Source: Flavobacteriales bacterium UBA2104 (GTDB lineage Bacteria > Bacteroidota > Bacteroidia > Flavobacteriales_D > Crocinitomicaceae). From it: 64,000 bases of DNA. The stretch is taken from contig DCYS01000007.1 in the NCBI GenBank assembly GCA_002331485.1, forward strand, positions 1 to 64,000, read 5' to 3'. Shown here piece by piece: positions 41,676 through 51,648 of this stretch; position 1 is the first letter of the stretch; each line of letters starts with the position of its first letter. The position numbers and the translations under genes were made by a program. A model generated the notes under the pieces. It was not told the DNA's origin and did not search any database. It saw only the letters and a program-made list of their open reading frames with translations.

Positions 41676-43814
41676 ATGAAGTTTATTAGTTCTTTAATAT
41701 TAGCGATCCTTGTTTCAGTTAATGTTTTTGCTCAAAAAGAGCTTACTCTTGAAGAAGCTGTTATGGGACAGTATTCAAAGTTTTACCCAAAGCAGATCTT
41801 TGGTTTTAACTGGATTCCAAAAACAGAGGATTTTGCCTATGCTAAAGGTTATATTGATCTAATGAAGTCAGATGTTAAAGGTAACGAAGAAAGCCTGATC
41901 AACATTATGAAGCTCAATGAACTTGTGGGAAGTAAGTTTCAATACTTTGCTAATGTTGAATGGAAAGATGAGAACTCGATTTATGTTTATCAGGGAAATG
42001 ACTTTGTGGTATTCCATTTAAATGAAATGGCAGGTCAATACATTAAATTACCTGAAAACTCTAAAAACCATGTTATTCACAAGTCAACTGGACGCATTGC
42101 GTTTACGATGGATAATAACATTTACATAACCGATTTTAATGAATTTCAATCTGATTCTTATGAAATAAAAGAACCAACTGCTGTGACCGCTTTCGATGAT
42201 CCAAACATTGTTTCAGGTCAGGCTATCGCACGAAGTGAATTTGGAATAACTGGTGGACTGTTTTGGTCAAATGATGGTGAGCAACTTGCATTTTATCAAA
42301 AAGATGAAACTGAAGTACATGACTACCCATTGCTTAATATAAACGAGTACCCAGGTGAATTGAATTCGATAAAGTATCCAATGGCTGGTCAGAAAAGTGA
42401 AAAAGCAAAAGTTGGGATCTATGATCTGGATGGAGAAAGCGTAAGTTATATTTCTCCAAAGTCTGGAAATGAGAGTTATCTCACAAACTTTTCTTGGTCA
42501 CCAGATGGCAAGAAGGTTTTGATAGCAGAGGTTAATAGAGATCAAGACCATATGTGGCTATCAGCATATAGTAATACAGGTGAGTTTATCAAGACGGTAT
42601 TTGAGGAAAAAAGTGAAACATGGGTTGAACCAGAAAGACCAGCCCTTTTTGTTGGAGGTTCTAATGATCGGTTCGTTTGGGTAAGCGAGAGAGATGGTTA
42701 TGATAATTTTTACTTGTACTCGATCACTGATGGATTATTAAAACAGTTAACAAAAAATGATTTTCCAGTGAAGTCAATTTTAAATTCAACTAAAGAAGGA
42801 GAAGTTTTCTTCACTGCTACAGGAGAAAATCCACTAAATACAATGGTATACAAAGTAGATCAAAATGGTAATCAGGAATTAATAACTGAAGCTGAAGGAA
42901 CACACAGTGCAGTGGTGCATAACGATGGAAAGTTCGTTTTCTCTAATTACTCTTCGCACGATGTTCCCTCTCGTTCCGTGATCTATAAAAATGGAAAGGA
43001 ATATCAAGAACTGATCAAAGCTGCAAACCCTTTAAAGGATCACAAGATCAAGCATGCTGAGATTGGAACAATAGAGGCAAAAGATGGAACACAGTTGTAT
43101 ACTCGAATGATCAAACCATATGATTTTGATAGCACAGCCAAATATCCAGTTTTAGTATATGTCTATGGCGGACCTCATGCTCAGCTAATTACGAATAGAT
43201 GGTTGGATGGAGCAAGTCTTTGGATGCATTGCTTAGCAAATCAAGGATATATCGTTTACACAGTAGATAATAGAGGATCTGCAAACCGTGGAGCAAAATT
43301 TGAACATGTGATTCACAGGCAGTTAGGAACTGTTGAACTAGAAGACCAACTTGCTGGAGCCAACTATCTTAAAAGCTTGCCATTTGTCGATGCTGATAGG
43401 ATCGCTGTTCATGGCTGGAGTTTCGGAGGTTTCATGACAGGTACAATGATGATGAAAGCTTCGGATGTATATAATGTAGGTGTAGCAGGTGGACTTGTAA
43501 CCGATTGGAAGTTTTATGAGATCATGTACGGTGAGCGCTATATGGACCGTCCTGACCAAAACGAAAAAGGATACAAGAACGCTAGTTTACTTGAAAACGC
43601 AGATAAGCTTAAAGGAGACCTTTTGATGATCCATGGTACTGCAGACAATGTCGTAGTTATGCAGCATAATCTCGCTTTAGTTCAGAAGTTCGTAGAGCTA
43701 GGTATTCAAGTAGATTTCTTTCCATATCCGATGCATGAACATAATGTCCGAGGTAAAGATCGGGTTCATTTAATGCGTAAAGTTTTAGATTACGTGATTG
43801 AACATAATCATTAG
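41676..43814 (+). CDS. S9 family dipeptidyl peptidase (DPP IV type)
   Basis: A 712-residue periplasmic serine exopeptidase with a signal peptide (1-19, ending NVFAQ). The N-terminal beta-propeller (about 40-470, FSWSPDGKKVLIAEV, LFWSNDGEQLAFYQKDE with the double-Glu-like region) precedes the alpha/beta-hydrolase domain. The catalytic serine is in AVHGWSFGGFMTG, the Asp in MIHGTADNVVVMQ, and the His in YPMHEHNVRG. This is the DPP IV layout, cutting Xaa-Pro dipeptides. With the S46 peptidase it suggests peptide feeding. It is a single gene between rplM (divergent) and the next small secreted protein. Confidence 0.9.
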   Translation: MKFISSLILAILVSVNVFAQKELTLEEAVMGQYSKFYPKQIFGFNWIPKTEDFAYAKGYIDLMKSDVKGNEESLINIMKLNELVGSKFQYFANVEWKDENSIYVYQGNDFVVFHLNEMAGQYIKLPENSKNHVIHKSTGRIAFTMDNNIYITDFNEFQSDSYEIKEPTAVTAFDDPNIVSGQAIARSEFGITGGLFWSNDGEQLAFYQKDETEVHDYPLLNINEYPGELNSIKYPMAGQKSEKAKVGIYDLDGESVSYISPKSGNESYLTNFSWSPDGKKVLIAEVNRDQDHMWLSAYSNTGEFIKTVFEEKSETWVEPERPALFVGGSNDRFVWVSERDGYDNFYLYSITDGLLKQLTKNDFPVKSILNSTKEGEVFFTATGENPLNTMVYKVDQNGNQELITEAEGTHSAVVHNDGKFVFSNYSSHDVPSRSVIYKNGKEYQELIKAANPLKDHKIKHAEIGTIEAKDGTQLYTRMIKPYDFDSTAKYPVLVYVYGGPHAQLITNRWLDGASLWMHCLANQGYIVYTVDNRGSANRGAKFEHVIHRQLGTVELEDQLAGANYLKSLPFVDADRIAVHGWSFGGFMTGTMMMKASDVYNVGVAGGLVTDWKFYEIMYGERYMDRPDQNEKGYKNASLLENADKLKGDLLMIHGTADNVVVMQHNLALVQKFVELGIQVDFFPYPMHEHNVRGKDRVHLMRKVLDYVIEHNH

Positions 43815-43902
43815 TGATATTTAAGCGACAAACGATTAATTATGCCTTTGTAGTTTTTTTTCGTTATTTTGTATTTCTGTTTTATAAATCACACAAACAG
43901 TT

Positions 43903-44232
43903 ATGCATATGAAACTACTACTGGCTTTATTCTGCCTCACATTATCGACTCTATCATTTTCACAAGAGGAATTATATTCTTATTCGTTTTCAGGTGATAT
44001 CGATTCAGCTTTTGTAAAAGAACTGGAGAAAGAATCTATGAAGATCGAAGGGGTTACTTCTGTTAAGGCAAAATATAAAGTGGAAAAGAAAATGGGTGAG
44101 CTTTTGATTTATACTAAGAAAGACGAAAGCAAAAAGGACCCTTTTATCTTCTCTCCTGCTGAAATTAAGGCCATCATTTTGAGAAATGGGCTGAAGCCAG
44201 AAAGGTTCATTCAATTAAAATCATCTAAATAA
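43903..44232 (+). CDS. Small secreted protein of unknown function
   Basis: A 109-residue protein with a signal peptide (about 1-22, ending TLSFSQ before EELYS). The mature 87 residues are rich in Lys and Glu and look like a small alpha/beta domain, with the fragment KIEGVTSVKAKYKVEKKMGELLIYTKKDE resembling HMA- or POTRA-like folds; this is only a resemblance. It lies 7 bases before the large type B protein and on the same strand, so it may be the first gene of that secretion-related set. The start could also be the ATG two codons later. Confidence 0.65.
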   Translation: MHMKLLLALFCLTLSTLSFSQEELYSYSFSGDIDSAFVKELEKESMKIEGVTSVKAKYKVEKKMGELLIYTKKDESKKDPFIFSPAEIKAIILRNGLKPERFIQLKSSK

Positions 44233-44239
44233 TTCAATT

Positions 44240-47200
44240 ATGATGTTAAAAAATGCTGTTATGATATTAATGGCTGCACTTTTTGCGGCTACTGGTTTCA
44301 GTCAAACAGATGGATGTTCTTTTTCTCCAGCGTTGTCTGTGACCGCGAACTGTTCAGCTCCAACAATTGGTACTTCTGCCGGAGCAACTCAAACCATACC
44401 TGGATGTTCTGGTAATGCAGATGATGATGTTTGGTATGAGTTTGTTGCGACTTCTTCATCTCATGAGATCACGGTCGGTGCTAGTTCGAATTACGATCCA
44501 GTATTACAAGTCTTTTCCAGTACGTGTGCTTCATTGATCTCTTTAGGTTGTACAGATAATTTTGGAACTGCAGTTGATGAATCATTTTCTTATACTGGAT
44601 TTACTCCAGGTCAGACTTATAAGATCAGAGTTTATCATTGGGGTACAGGTTCTGGTTCCGGTGATTTTACAATATGTGTAACGAATCCTCCAACTCCTCC
44701 CTCAAATGATGCTTGTAGTGGTGCGATAGCTTTAAATGTAAACTCTACATGTGTTCCCGAATCTTACAACAACAATGGAGTTACGAATTCATTACCTGGA
44801 TGTTCTGGTAATGCTGATGACGACGTTTGGTTCAGTTTTGTAGCTACAAATGCTGTGCAGGAGATTAATGTTTCACCTCAATCAAATTTAGACCTTGTAG
44901 TTCAATTATATGAAGGGTCTTGTTCATCTCTGACGAGCTTATACTGTGCAGACAACACATTCACGGGAGGGACAGAAACGATCAATGCAGTAGGTCTGAC
45001 TCCAGGACAAACATATTATTTCCGAGTATACGATTATTACACAGGAACTACAGGAGATTTTGATGTGTGTGTAGTTGGAACCCCTACACCAGCTCCTACG
45101 AATGACGAACCTTGTTCGGGAATTGTTATGCCGGCTGTAACTTCGGCGTGCAGTTATGCAACGTTTACAAACGTTGGCGCTTCAACATCTAGTATTCCAG
45201 CTCCATCATCATGTGTTGGTGGTAGTGGGGCTGCTCAAGGTGGATTTACCAGTGGAACAGCGGATGTTTGGTTTAAGATTGTTGTCCCATCCACGGGTAA
45301 TATCAACATTACCTCGGAACCGAATTTAGGAGGTGGTGCATTAACGGATGGAGTTATGGCGTTGTATTCTGGTAATTCATGTAATACACTCACTCAGATA
45401 GCGTGTTCAGATGATCATAATTATCCCGGTTCAGGACATGATCTGTTACCAATGATCACGGAAAATGGATTGACTCCCGGAGATACGGTGTACCTGAGAT
45501 ACTTCGGATATGGAACAAGTCAAGGAGAGTTTGGCTTTTGCGTTAATACAGCTTTGAACGATGATTGTGTGAATGCACTCTACATTTGTGATATCAATGG
45601 ATACTCAGGATCGACAAGTGCAGCCTATACTGCTACAAGACCTGGAAACATGCGTGGAAATGCAGAGCAAAACGATCCGCCGAATTATACCTATACACCA
45701 GGTACGAATACAGGAGGTATATTTGGACAAGGAGGATCTTGGGGTTCTGGTGCTCCGTTTTATGATGTTTCAATTGACAATAACTCATGGATCTCATTTA
45801 CTGCTTCTGATGTTACTGCAGTTCTGAACGTTTCAGTCTATGATTGTTATGTAGGGGGTTATCCAAGCGGTGGAATTCAAATGCAGATCTTTGACGGTGA
45901 GAATTGTGATAACTTTATTCCTGTTTCAAATTTCGAGGAAAACAGTACTGGCTTTACGATCACTGCAAATAACTTGACTATTGGAGAGGACTACTACTTA
46001 ATGGTGGATGGTTATGCAGGTGATATTTGTAGTTACATGATATCTGCTAATTCGGGTGTTCAATTTCCTGATATTCCAGATGTTCCAGCAATATGCGTTG
46101 GTGAATCTACTACTCTCACTGCACCGTCTGGAGCAACTAGCTACGAATGGACACACAATGGAGCAACATCTCAGAGTGTTACTGTTTCTCCAAGCGTCAC
46201 AACGACATATACATGTGAGGTCACTGGTTTATGTGATTATAAACAAACTCTCGAAGTAACCGTTGAGGTAAATCCTCTTCCCTCAATAACTTTAAGCACA
46301 GGAATTAATACGACTATATGTGCTGATGAATCAGTAACAATAACAGCGGGGGGAGCAACAACTTATACTTGGAGTAATGGAGCTTCTGGAAATACGATCA
46401 CTGTTAATCCAGGTACAACAACAAATTATACTGTAACTGGGAACCTAGATGGTTGTGAGTCTTCAGAAATGGTTACCGTAAATGTGAATCAACTCCCTAC
46501 TTTATCGGCAAATCCGTCAGCAACAGATGCAGATTGTGGATTAAGTAATGGAGCTTTGACTGGAGGTGTTGTTTCTGGGAATCCAGGCTTTAGTTTTGAA
46601 TGGGTAGATGGTAATAACAATACTGTTGGAACAGCTCTTGACCTCAATAATGTTCCTGCTGGTTTATATCATTTAACTGTTACAGACGCAAATTTGTGTA
46701 GCGATGAATTTGGACCTTTCAGTATTTCTAATCCTGGCGCACCTCCTGCTCCTAATGTTACTGTTACATCGAATTCAGTATGCGATGGGGATTCAGTTAC
46801 TTTTACTGCGAGCAGTAGCGATCCAAATGCTACTCTGACATGGTCAGGACCTAATAGTTTCAATTCAAATGATAATTCATTCACATTGGAGATCAATAGT
46901 GCAACGGATGGTAATTATTGCGTTGTAGCTGAAGCTTCCAACTGTGTAAGTCCTTCTAATTGTGAATCAATATCACTAAACCCGAATCCAACACTTAGTG
47001 TGAGTTCTTCAGCTCAAGATACTTCTGTTTGTGCAAACAATGAAATAACACTAAACGGTAGTGGGGCATCATCTCTTAGCTGGACGGGTCCAAATGGTTT
47101 TTCAGCTGTTGGTAGTCCAGTTTCTTTGAACAATGTTGATACAAATGATTCTGGATGGTATGTACTAACAGGAGTTGATGGAAACGGTTGTTCATCTTTA

Positions 47201-48010
47201 GATTCTGTGGAAGTGACAGTTGTATCTTTACCATCTGCAAATGCATCCGCTGATGGAAATACAAACCCTACTTTTTGTGAAGGGACTGTCGGAGAGCTTT
47301 ATGGTGATGGTGGAGGATCGTATAACTGGTCAGGTCCTAACGGATTCGGTTCAACAAATCAAAATGTTGTTATAACGGACTTTTCAATAGATAATGAAGG
47401 TTATTATTTACTGGAAGTCACAGATGCAAATGGTTGTCAGGATTCAGATTCTGTTTTTGTTGAAAGTGCAACTTTTGATAATGTCGACTTAACGGCAAGT
47501 GATTCTGTGTTGTGCCCAGGTGATCCACTTTACCTCAATGCTGAAGGTGCTGCAACGTATTCTTGGTCAGGACCAGATGGTTTTAGTGAAACAGGGTCAT
47601 CTGTAACTATTGATCCTGTGGCGATTGAGAATGGAGGGATTTATTACGTGACTGGAACAAGTACAGAAGGCTGTTCTGATACCGATTCCGTAGAAGTGGA
47701 AGTAATTGTATCACCTGAATGTTTGTTTATTCCTGAGTTTATATCACCTAATCAGGATGCACAGAATGATGCCTGGGTGATAACAGGAATAGAAAATTAT
47801 CCTAATGCCGAAGTCTTTATCTATAATCGATGGGGGAACTTAACGTTTTATGCCTCACCTTATCTAAATGATTGGTCAGGTGAAGTAAACAGAGGGTTAA
47901 AAGTTGGAAGTGAAGAGGGGAAAGTACCGAGTGGAACATACTTCTATGTGATCAAGCTGAATGATGGTGTTACGGATCCTTTCAAAGGATACATCGAATT
48001 ACAGTATTAA
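44240..48010 (+). CDS. Large adhesin-like protein with T9SS type B C-terminal domain
   Basis: A 1256-residue exported protein with a signal peptide (1-21, ending ATGFSQ). Three related N-terminal domains of about 130 residues follow (each with a NADDDVWYEFVAT-like or ADVWFKIVVP core and GLTPGQTYYFRVYDY-like end), then a CUB-like segment around 440-600, several Ig/PKD-like domains (TYTWSNGASGNTITVNPG, LSWTGPNGFSA, YSWSGPDGFSETG), and a gliding-motility-type C-terminal domain (FIPEFISPNQDAQNDAW ... VFIYNRWGNL ... GTYFYVIKLNDG). Type B domains are exported by T9SS with the help of a SprF partner, and one is encoded next. It is probably a surface adhesin. Confidence 0.88.
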   Translation: MMLKNAVMILMAALFAATGFSQTDGCSFSPALSVTANCSAPTIGTSAGATQTIPGCSGNADDDVWYEFVATSSSHEITVGASSNYDPVLQVFSSTCASLISLGCTDNFGTAVDESFSYTGFTPGQTYKIRVYHWGTGSGSGDFTICVTNPPTPPSNDACSGAIALNVNSTCVPESYNNNGVTNSLPGCSGNADDDVWFSFVATNAVQEINVSPQSNLDLVVQLYEGSCSSLTSLYCADNTFTGGTETINAVGLTPGQTYYFRVYDYYTGTTGDFDVCVVGTPTPAPTNDEPCSGIVMPAVTSACSYATFTNVGASTSSIPAPSSCVGGSGAAQGGFTSGTADVWFKIVVPSTGNINITSEPNLGGGALTDGVMALYSGNSCNTLTQIACSDDHNYPGSGHDLLPMITENGLTPGDTVYLRYFGYGTSQGEFGFCVNTALNDDCVNALYICDINGYSGSTSAAYTATRPGNMRGNAEQNDPPNYTYTPGTNTGGIFGQGGSWGSGAPFYDVSIDNNSWISFTASDVTAVLNVSVYDCYVGGYPSGGIQMQIFDGENCDNFIPVSNFEENSTGFTITANNLTIGEDYYLMVDGYAGDICSYMISANSGVQFPDIPDVPAICVGESTTLTAPSGATSYEWTHNGATSQSVTVSPSVTTTYTCEVTGLCDYKQTLEVTVEVNPLPSITLSTGINTTICADESVTITAGGATTYTWSNGASGNTITVNPGTTTNYTVTGNLDGCESSEMVTVNVNQLPTLSANPSATDADCGLSNGALTGGVVSGNPGFSFEWVDGNNNTVGTALDLNNVPAGLYHLTVTDANLCSDEFGPFSISNPGAPPAPNVTVTSNSVCDGDSVTFTASSSDPNATLTWSGPNSFNSNDNSFTLEINSATDGNYCVVAEASNCVSPSNCESISLNPNPTLSVSSSAQDTSVCANNEITLNGSGASSLSWTGPNGFSAVGSPVSLNNVDTNDSGWYVLTGVDGNGCSSLDSVEVTVVSLPSANASADGNTNPTFCEGTVGELYGDGGGSYNWSGPNGFGSTNQNVVITDFSIDNEGYYLLEVTDANGCQDSDSVFVESATFDNVDLTASDSVLCPGDPLYLNAEGAATYSWSGPDGFSETGSSVTIDPVAIENGGIYYVTGTSTEGCSDTDSVEVEVIVSPECLFIPEFISPNQDAQNDAWVITGIENYPNAEVFIYNRWGNLTFYASPYLNDWSGEVNRGLKVGSEEGKVPSGTYFYVIKLNDGVTDPFKGYIELQY

Positions 48011-48023
48011 TAAAGGAGGAATG

Positions 48024-48944
48024 ATGAGATATAAATACATATTTTGTTTGATAGTTTTTTGTTCGACTTTTTCGACTTCTTATGGTCAACAGGACGAACA
48101 ATTATCATTATACAACTACAACCCGTTATATTATAATCCAGCTTATGCAGGAAGTAAAAGTGCTTTGAGTATTGTCTCTATGGCTCGTTTTCAATGGGTG
48201 AACTTTGAAGGTGCTCCAAGTACTCAATTCCTTTCTGTTCATACGCCAGTAATGGGACAAAGTCTGGGTATGGGGTTGAACCTTGTAAACGATCAGGTAG
48301 GATCAAGAAAACGAACAGCAGCATATTATAATGTGAGTTCTGGAATTCGTTTGAACGAAAAGAATGATCGATTAGCGTTTGGGCTTTCGTTTGGAATGGA
48401 TGTTATGTCTTACGATTTCACTGATCTTAGTGTTCAGGATCCAACAGATCCGTTTTATGGAGAACAGGTTTCTGCTACAAAAGGTAATGTTGGAGGAGGG
48501 CTCTATTACTACAATGAATCATTTTACTTTGGGGTTTCAAGTCCCAGATTATTTGAATCCAAAGTGTTAAATACGGATAATGTACAAACTGCATTAAACC
48601 AACGACATTTCTTTATTACGGGAGGAAAGGTCTTCACATTGAATAGTGTAGTTAAGTTTAAGCCAACAACACTTTTAAAAATAACTCCGAATAGCCCATT
48701 GACCTTTGATCTAAATACAAACTTCTTGTTGTATGAAAGGTTCTGGGCAGGAGCGTTTTATAGGTTCCACGAAGCTGTAGGATTGAATTTTGTTTACAAT
48801 TACAAAAACTTAATTCATGTCGGTTATGGATTTGAATTCCCTGTGAATAGATTATCTAGTTACCAATCAGGATCTCACGAGATCTTATTGCAAATAGATA
48901 TTGCTTCCAAGAAGAACTTGTTTACATCACCAAGATATTTCTAA
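48024..48944 (+). CDS. PorP/SprF-like type IX secretion membrane protein
   Basis: A 306-residue outer-membrane protein of the PorP/SprF family with a signal peptide (1-20). The N-terminal motif EQLSLYNYNPLYYNPAYAGSKSALSIVSMARFQWVNFEGAP is the hallmark of the family, and the C-terminal part is a beta-barrel. SprF-type proteins serve as partners for single type B substrates, here surely the preceding large protein. A strong Shine-Dalgarno AAGGAGG (48013-48019) fixes the start at ATG 48024 (or 48021); the longer reading from 47961 would overlap the upstream gene by 50 bases. Confidence 0.9.
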   Translation: MRYKYIFCLIVFCSTFSTSYGQQDEQLSLYNYNPLYYNPAYAGSKSALSIVSMARFQWVNFEGAPSTQFLSVHTPVMGQSLGMGLNLVNDQVGSRKRTAAYYNVSSGIRLNEKNDRLAFGLSFGMDVMSYDFTDLSVQDPTDPFYGEQVSATKGNVGGGLYYYNESFYFGVSSPRLFESKVLNTDNVQTALNQRHFFITGGKVFTLNSVVKFKPTTLLKITPNSPLTFDLNTNFLLYERFWAGAFYRFHEAVGLNFVYNYKNLIHVGYGFEFPVNRLSSYQSGSHEILLQIDIASKKNLFTSPRYF

Positions 48945-48945
48945 G

Positions 48946-51105
48946 ATGAGATCTACTTTATCATTGATTTTTTTGTTCATTATTAGTGTTTCACAGCTTA
49001 ATGCACAATTGAAGGCGAAGCTGGCTGATGATCACTTTGAGAATTTAGCCTATTTTGACGCGGCTCCAATGTACGCAGAACTTGCAGATAAGTTCTTGGC
49101 TAAAAAGAAGGGTAATAAAGATTATGTAAGAAAAGCGGCTATTTCATATGGTAAAATTTTTCAATTCGAAAAGTCAAATTACTATTTTGATCAATTGCAG
49201 AAGATCGATTTCAAATCGCTAACGGAGAGTGATTATCACATGTACATCAATCAGTTGAGGATGATGCGTCAATATGATCAATCTAAATCGGTTGCAAATA
49301 CCGCGAAGAATATATTTCCTGATAATACCTTTTTTCAACGAATTGCAGACAAGGGAACTGAGTTATATGTAATAATGAAGGACTCCGTGATGAATGAAGT
49401 AAATGTGATGCCATTTAATTCGGATCAGGGAGATTTTGCTCCGTTCTTTTATGATGATGGACTAGTTTTTACTACAAAATCAGTTAATAAAGGTTTCTTG
49501 ACAGGAAGATACGCCTGGGATCATGGATATTTCACGAATATTCTGCAAGTTGAAAGAGAAGGAGAAAGTTGGGGTAAACCTAAACCTCTTTCTGGTAATT
49601 TCTTTTCACGTAAACATGATGGACCTGTTGCTTTTAATTCGAATGAAACGAAAATGGTTATTACGCATAACTATAGTAACAAAGAAAAGAATGATGGTGT
49701 TAGATACCTTGCTTTATACTTGAGTAGCAAAACGGATGAGGGAGAATGGTCAGAGTTAAAAAAGTTTCCTCATGATGTCAAAAATGCAAACACAGGCCAT
49801 GGATGCTTTTCACCGGACGGGAAACGTTTATATTTTGTTTCAGATCGACCTGGTGGGAAAGGGAAAACCGATATTTATTATTCAGAACTAAAATACGGTC
49901 AGTGGCAAGAGCCGGTGAATTTGGAAGCGGTAAATACTGAAGGGGAAGAAATGTTTCCCTTTATCAGTTCGAACAATAAACTATACTTTGCATCAAATGG
50001 TTTGATTGGCCTTGGAGGTCTGGATGTTTTTATGCTTGACTTGAATAACCCAGGAGCTCAGCCTTTAAACATGGGAAAAGGGATAAATTCTGAGGCTGAC
50101 GATTTTGGTCTTATTGCTGATTCCACAGCTGAAAAGGGATACTTTTCTTCAGATCGCGGTGATTTTATTGATCGTATTTATAAATGGAAAAAGGATTATC
50201 CTTCTATCACGCTAAAAGGAAAGGTTTATGTCAATTATAAACCAAGAGAATACCTCAATGATCAGCCAGTTTGTTTGATCAATAAGAATACCTCAGACAC
50301 AACGTTGCTTTCTTCTGGCATTGACGGTTCTTTTGAAGCTAAATTGAGCATATTCAATGATTATGCATTGTCCACAGAAAAAGAGTTCTTTGAACTTGAT
50401 GAGAAAGTAGCATTTAGTACCTACAATATAAGTTCAGATTCTGTGATCGAAAGAGATCTTGCCTTGAATCCAACCATGATAACAGTAAAATTACATGTTG
50501 TCAAAGAGAGTAATGGAAAACCGATTCCTTCGGCACTTGTAAGTGTATTGAATCAAAAAACGCAGAAGGACACACTTGTTTATACAGATGAGAATGGAAA
50601 TGTTTCAATTCAGGTTAAGCGTCATCAGGATTACTGGGCTAGAGCTTCTAAGAAAGGATACATTGATGGAGAGTCTGGGTTTAAAACCGGAAACTATAGC
50701 GACAAATATGTTGAGTTGGAACTGGCACTTCCTAAGATCAAAGAAGGTGAAAAGTTCAAACTTGAGAATATATTCTATGACCTGAATGAGGCAAGCCTAA
50801 GAGAGGAAAGTAAAACTTCTCTAGATAAACTAGCACAATTTTTAATTGCTAATGATCTAAAGATCGAGTTGAGTGCCCATACTGACTCAAGAGGTAGTAG
50901 GAGATACAATCAAGATCTATCGCAAAGAAGAGCACAAAGTTGTGTGGATTACCTGATCGAAAAAGGTGTTCCAAAAAATGCTATAAAGGCAAGAGGGTAT
51001 GGAGAGTCTAGACTTGTAAATGAATGTAAGGATGGAGTGGAGTGTTCAGAAGAAAAACACCAGGAAAACCGAAGAACGGAGGTGGAGATTCTTGAAGTCA
51101 ATTAA
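48946..51105 (+). CDS. OmpA family, PorE-like protein of the type IX system
   Basis: A 719-residue envelope protein with a signal peptide (1-18). It has TPR-like helices (about 20-130), a PD40/WD40-type propeller (CFSPDGKRLYFVSDRPGGKGKTDIYYSE, MFPFISSNNKLYFASNGLIGLGGLDVF), a carboxypeptidase-regulatory-like domain (about 480-590, TVKLHVVKESNGKPIPSALVSV), and a C-terminal OmpA domain (IELSAHTDSRGSRRYNQDLSQRRAQSCVDYLIEKG) that binds peptidoglycan. This order is that of PorE-type proteins. Translation starts one base after the stop of the SprF-like gene. Together with that gene and the type B protein it forms a dedicated secretion module. Confidence 0.87.
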   Translation: MRSTLSLIFLFIISVSQLNAQLKAKLADDHFENLAYFDAAPMYAELADKFLAKKKGNKDYVRKAAISYGKIFQFEKSNYYFDQLQKIDFKSLTESDYHMYINQLRMMRQYDQSKSVANTAKNIFPDNTFFQRIADKGTELYVIMKDSVMNEVNVMPFNSDQGDFAPFFYDDGLVFTTKSVNKGFLTGRYAWDHGYFTNILQVEREGESWGKPKPLSGNFFSRKHDGPVAFNSNETKMVITHNYSNKEKNDGVRYLALYLSSKTDEGEWSELKKFPHDVKNANTGHGCFSPDGKRLYFVSDRPGGKGKTDIYYSELKYGQWQEPVNLEAVNTEGEEMFPFISSNNKLYFASNGLIGLGGLDVFMLDLNNPGAQPLNMGKGINSEADDFGLIADSTAEKGYFSSDRGDFIDRIYKWKKDYPSITLKGKVYVNYKPREYLNDQPVCLINKNTSDTTLLSSGIDGSFEAKLSIFNDYALSTEKEFFELDEKVAFSTYNISSDSVIERDLALNPTMITVKLHVVKESNGKPIPSALVSVLNQKTQKDTLVYTDENGNVSIQVKRHQDYWARASKKGYIDGESGFKTGNYSDKYVELELALPKIKEGEKFKLENIFYDLNEASLREESKTSLDKLAQFLIANDLKIELSAHTDSRGSRRYNQDLSQRRAQSCVDYLIEKGVPKNAIKARGYGESRLVNECKDGVECSEEKHQENRRTEVEILEVN

Positions 51106-51159
51106 AAGGTCTCGTTAGCTTGGCACAGAAATTGTTTTCATTACAGTAAACATTGAGTC

Positions 51160-51447
51160 ATGGAAAATAAGATTATAACAACTGGTATTTTAGGTGCGTT
51201 AACACTTATGTTTAGTTTTCAAAGTTACGCTCAAGAACGAAAATTGGATAAACCCAAAGTAGAATACATCAAAGCTCATCACATCAAAAAGCAAAGAGCG
51301 GACATCGTTCCTGTAAGAAAACGAAAGGTCGTAGGGATCAAAAAATCTGTGGATTCAAGAGTAATCGTTCATAATTTAAGAGCAACAGATAGAGTTTATC
51401 GAAAAAAACAAGAACGTTTCAGAAAACCGTTGAGATATAAAAAATAA
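51160..51447 (+). CDS. Small basic secreted protein of unknown function
   Basis: A 95-residue protein with a signal peptide (about 1-24, LGALTLMFSFQSYAQ). The mature 71 residues are unusually basic, with Lys/Arg clusters (KKQRADIVPVRKRKVVGIKK, RVYRKKQERFRKPLRYKK) and almost no acidic residues, so it would bind polyanions such as LPS, DNA or acidic glycans by charge. It lies 54 bases after the PorE-like gene on the same strand and is closed by a terminator. I know no named family for it. Confidence 0.6.
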   Translation: MENKIITTGILGALTLMFSFQSYAQERKLDKPKVEYIKAHHIKKQRADIVPVRKRKVVGIKKSVDSRVIVHNLRATDRVYRKKQERFRKPLRYKK

Positions 51448-51471
51448 TTCTTTCCAATAGTATAGTTAATG

Positions 51472-51498
51472 AAGGTCACTTTTAAAGTGGCCTTTTTT
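51472..51498 (+). terminator. Terminator after the small basic protein
   Basis: Stem AAGGTCACTTT / AAAGTGGCCTT with a minimal loop and a T6 run. Confidence 0.85.
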
Positions 51499-51531
51499 GT
51501 TGACATTCAGCGGATTGTTAAATAAAAATAT

Positions 51532-51575
51532 GTGTGGTTTTAATGCAGTTAAAATCCGCACAATTTCTTTTTTTT
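51532..51575 (+). terminator. Second terminator-like hairpin upstream of the methionine operon
   Basis: Stem GTGTGG-TTTTAA / TTAAAA-T-CCGCAC (12 pairs with one bulged T, loop TGCAG) followed by a long T-rich stretch. It lies just ahead of the -33 element of the met promoter and may insulate the operon from read-through. Confidence 0.55.
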
Positions 51576-51585
51576 AATTTTTTTC

Positions 51586-51617
51586 TTGGATGTTAAATAT
51601 ATTTATACATACATTTG
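51586..51617 (+). promoter_or_regulatory. Promoter of the methionine operon
   Basis: TTG (51586-51588), 21 bases, TACATTTG (51610-51617). Transcription would start about 25 bases before the SAM riboswitch. Confidence 0.65.
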
Positions 51618-51648
51618 TGGCAACGATTCCCATTCGGGAAAAATTGAA

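Noticed and set aside
47961..48023. Longer SprF-like reading starting inside the type B gene
   Set aside because: It would overlap the previous gene by 50 bases and lacks a signal peptide at its start, whereas ATG 48024 has a strong Shine-Dalgarno and is followed directly by one.
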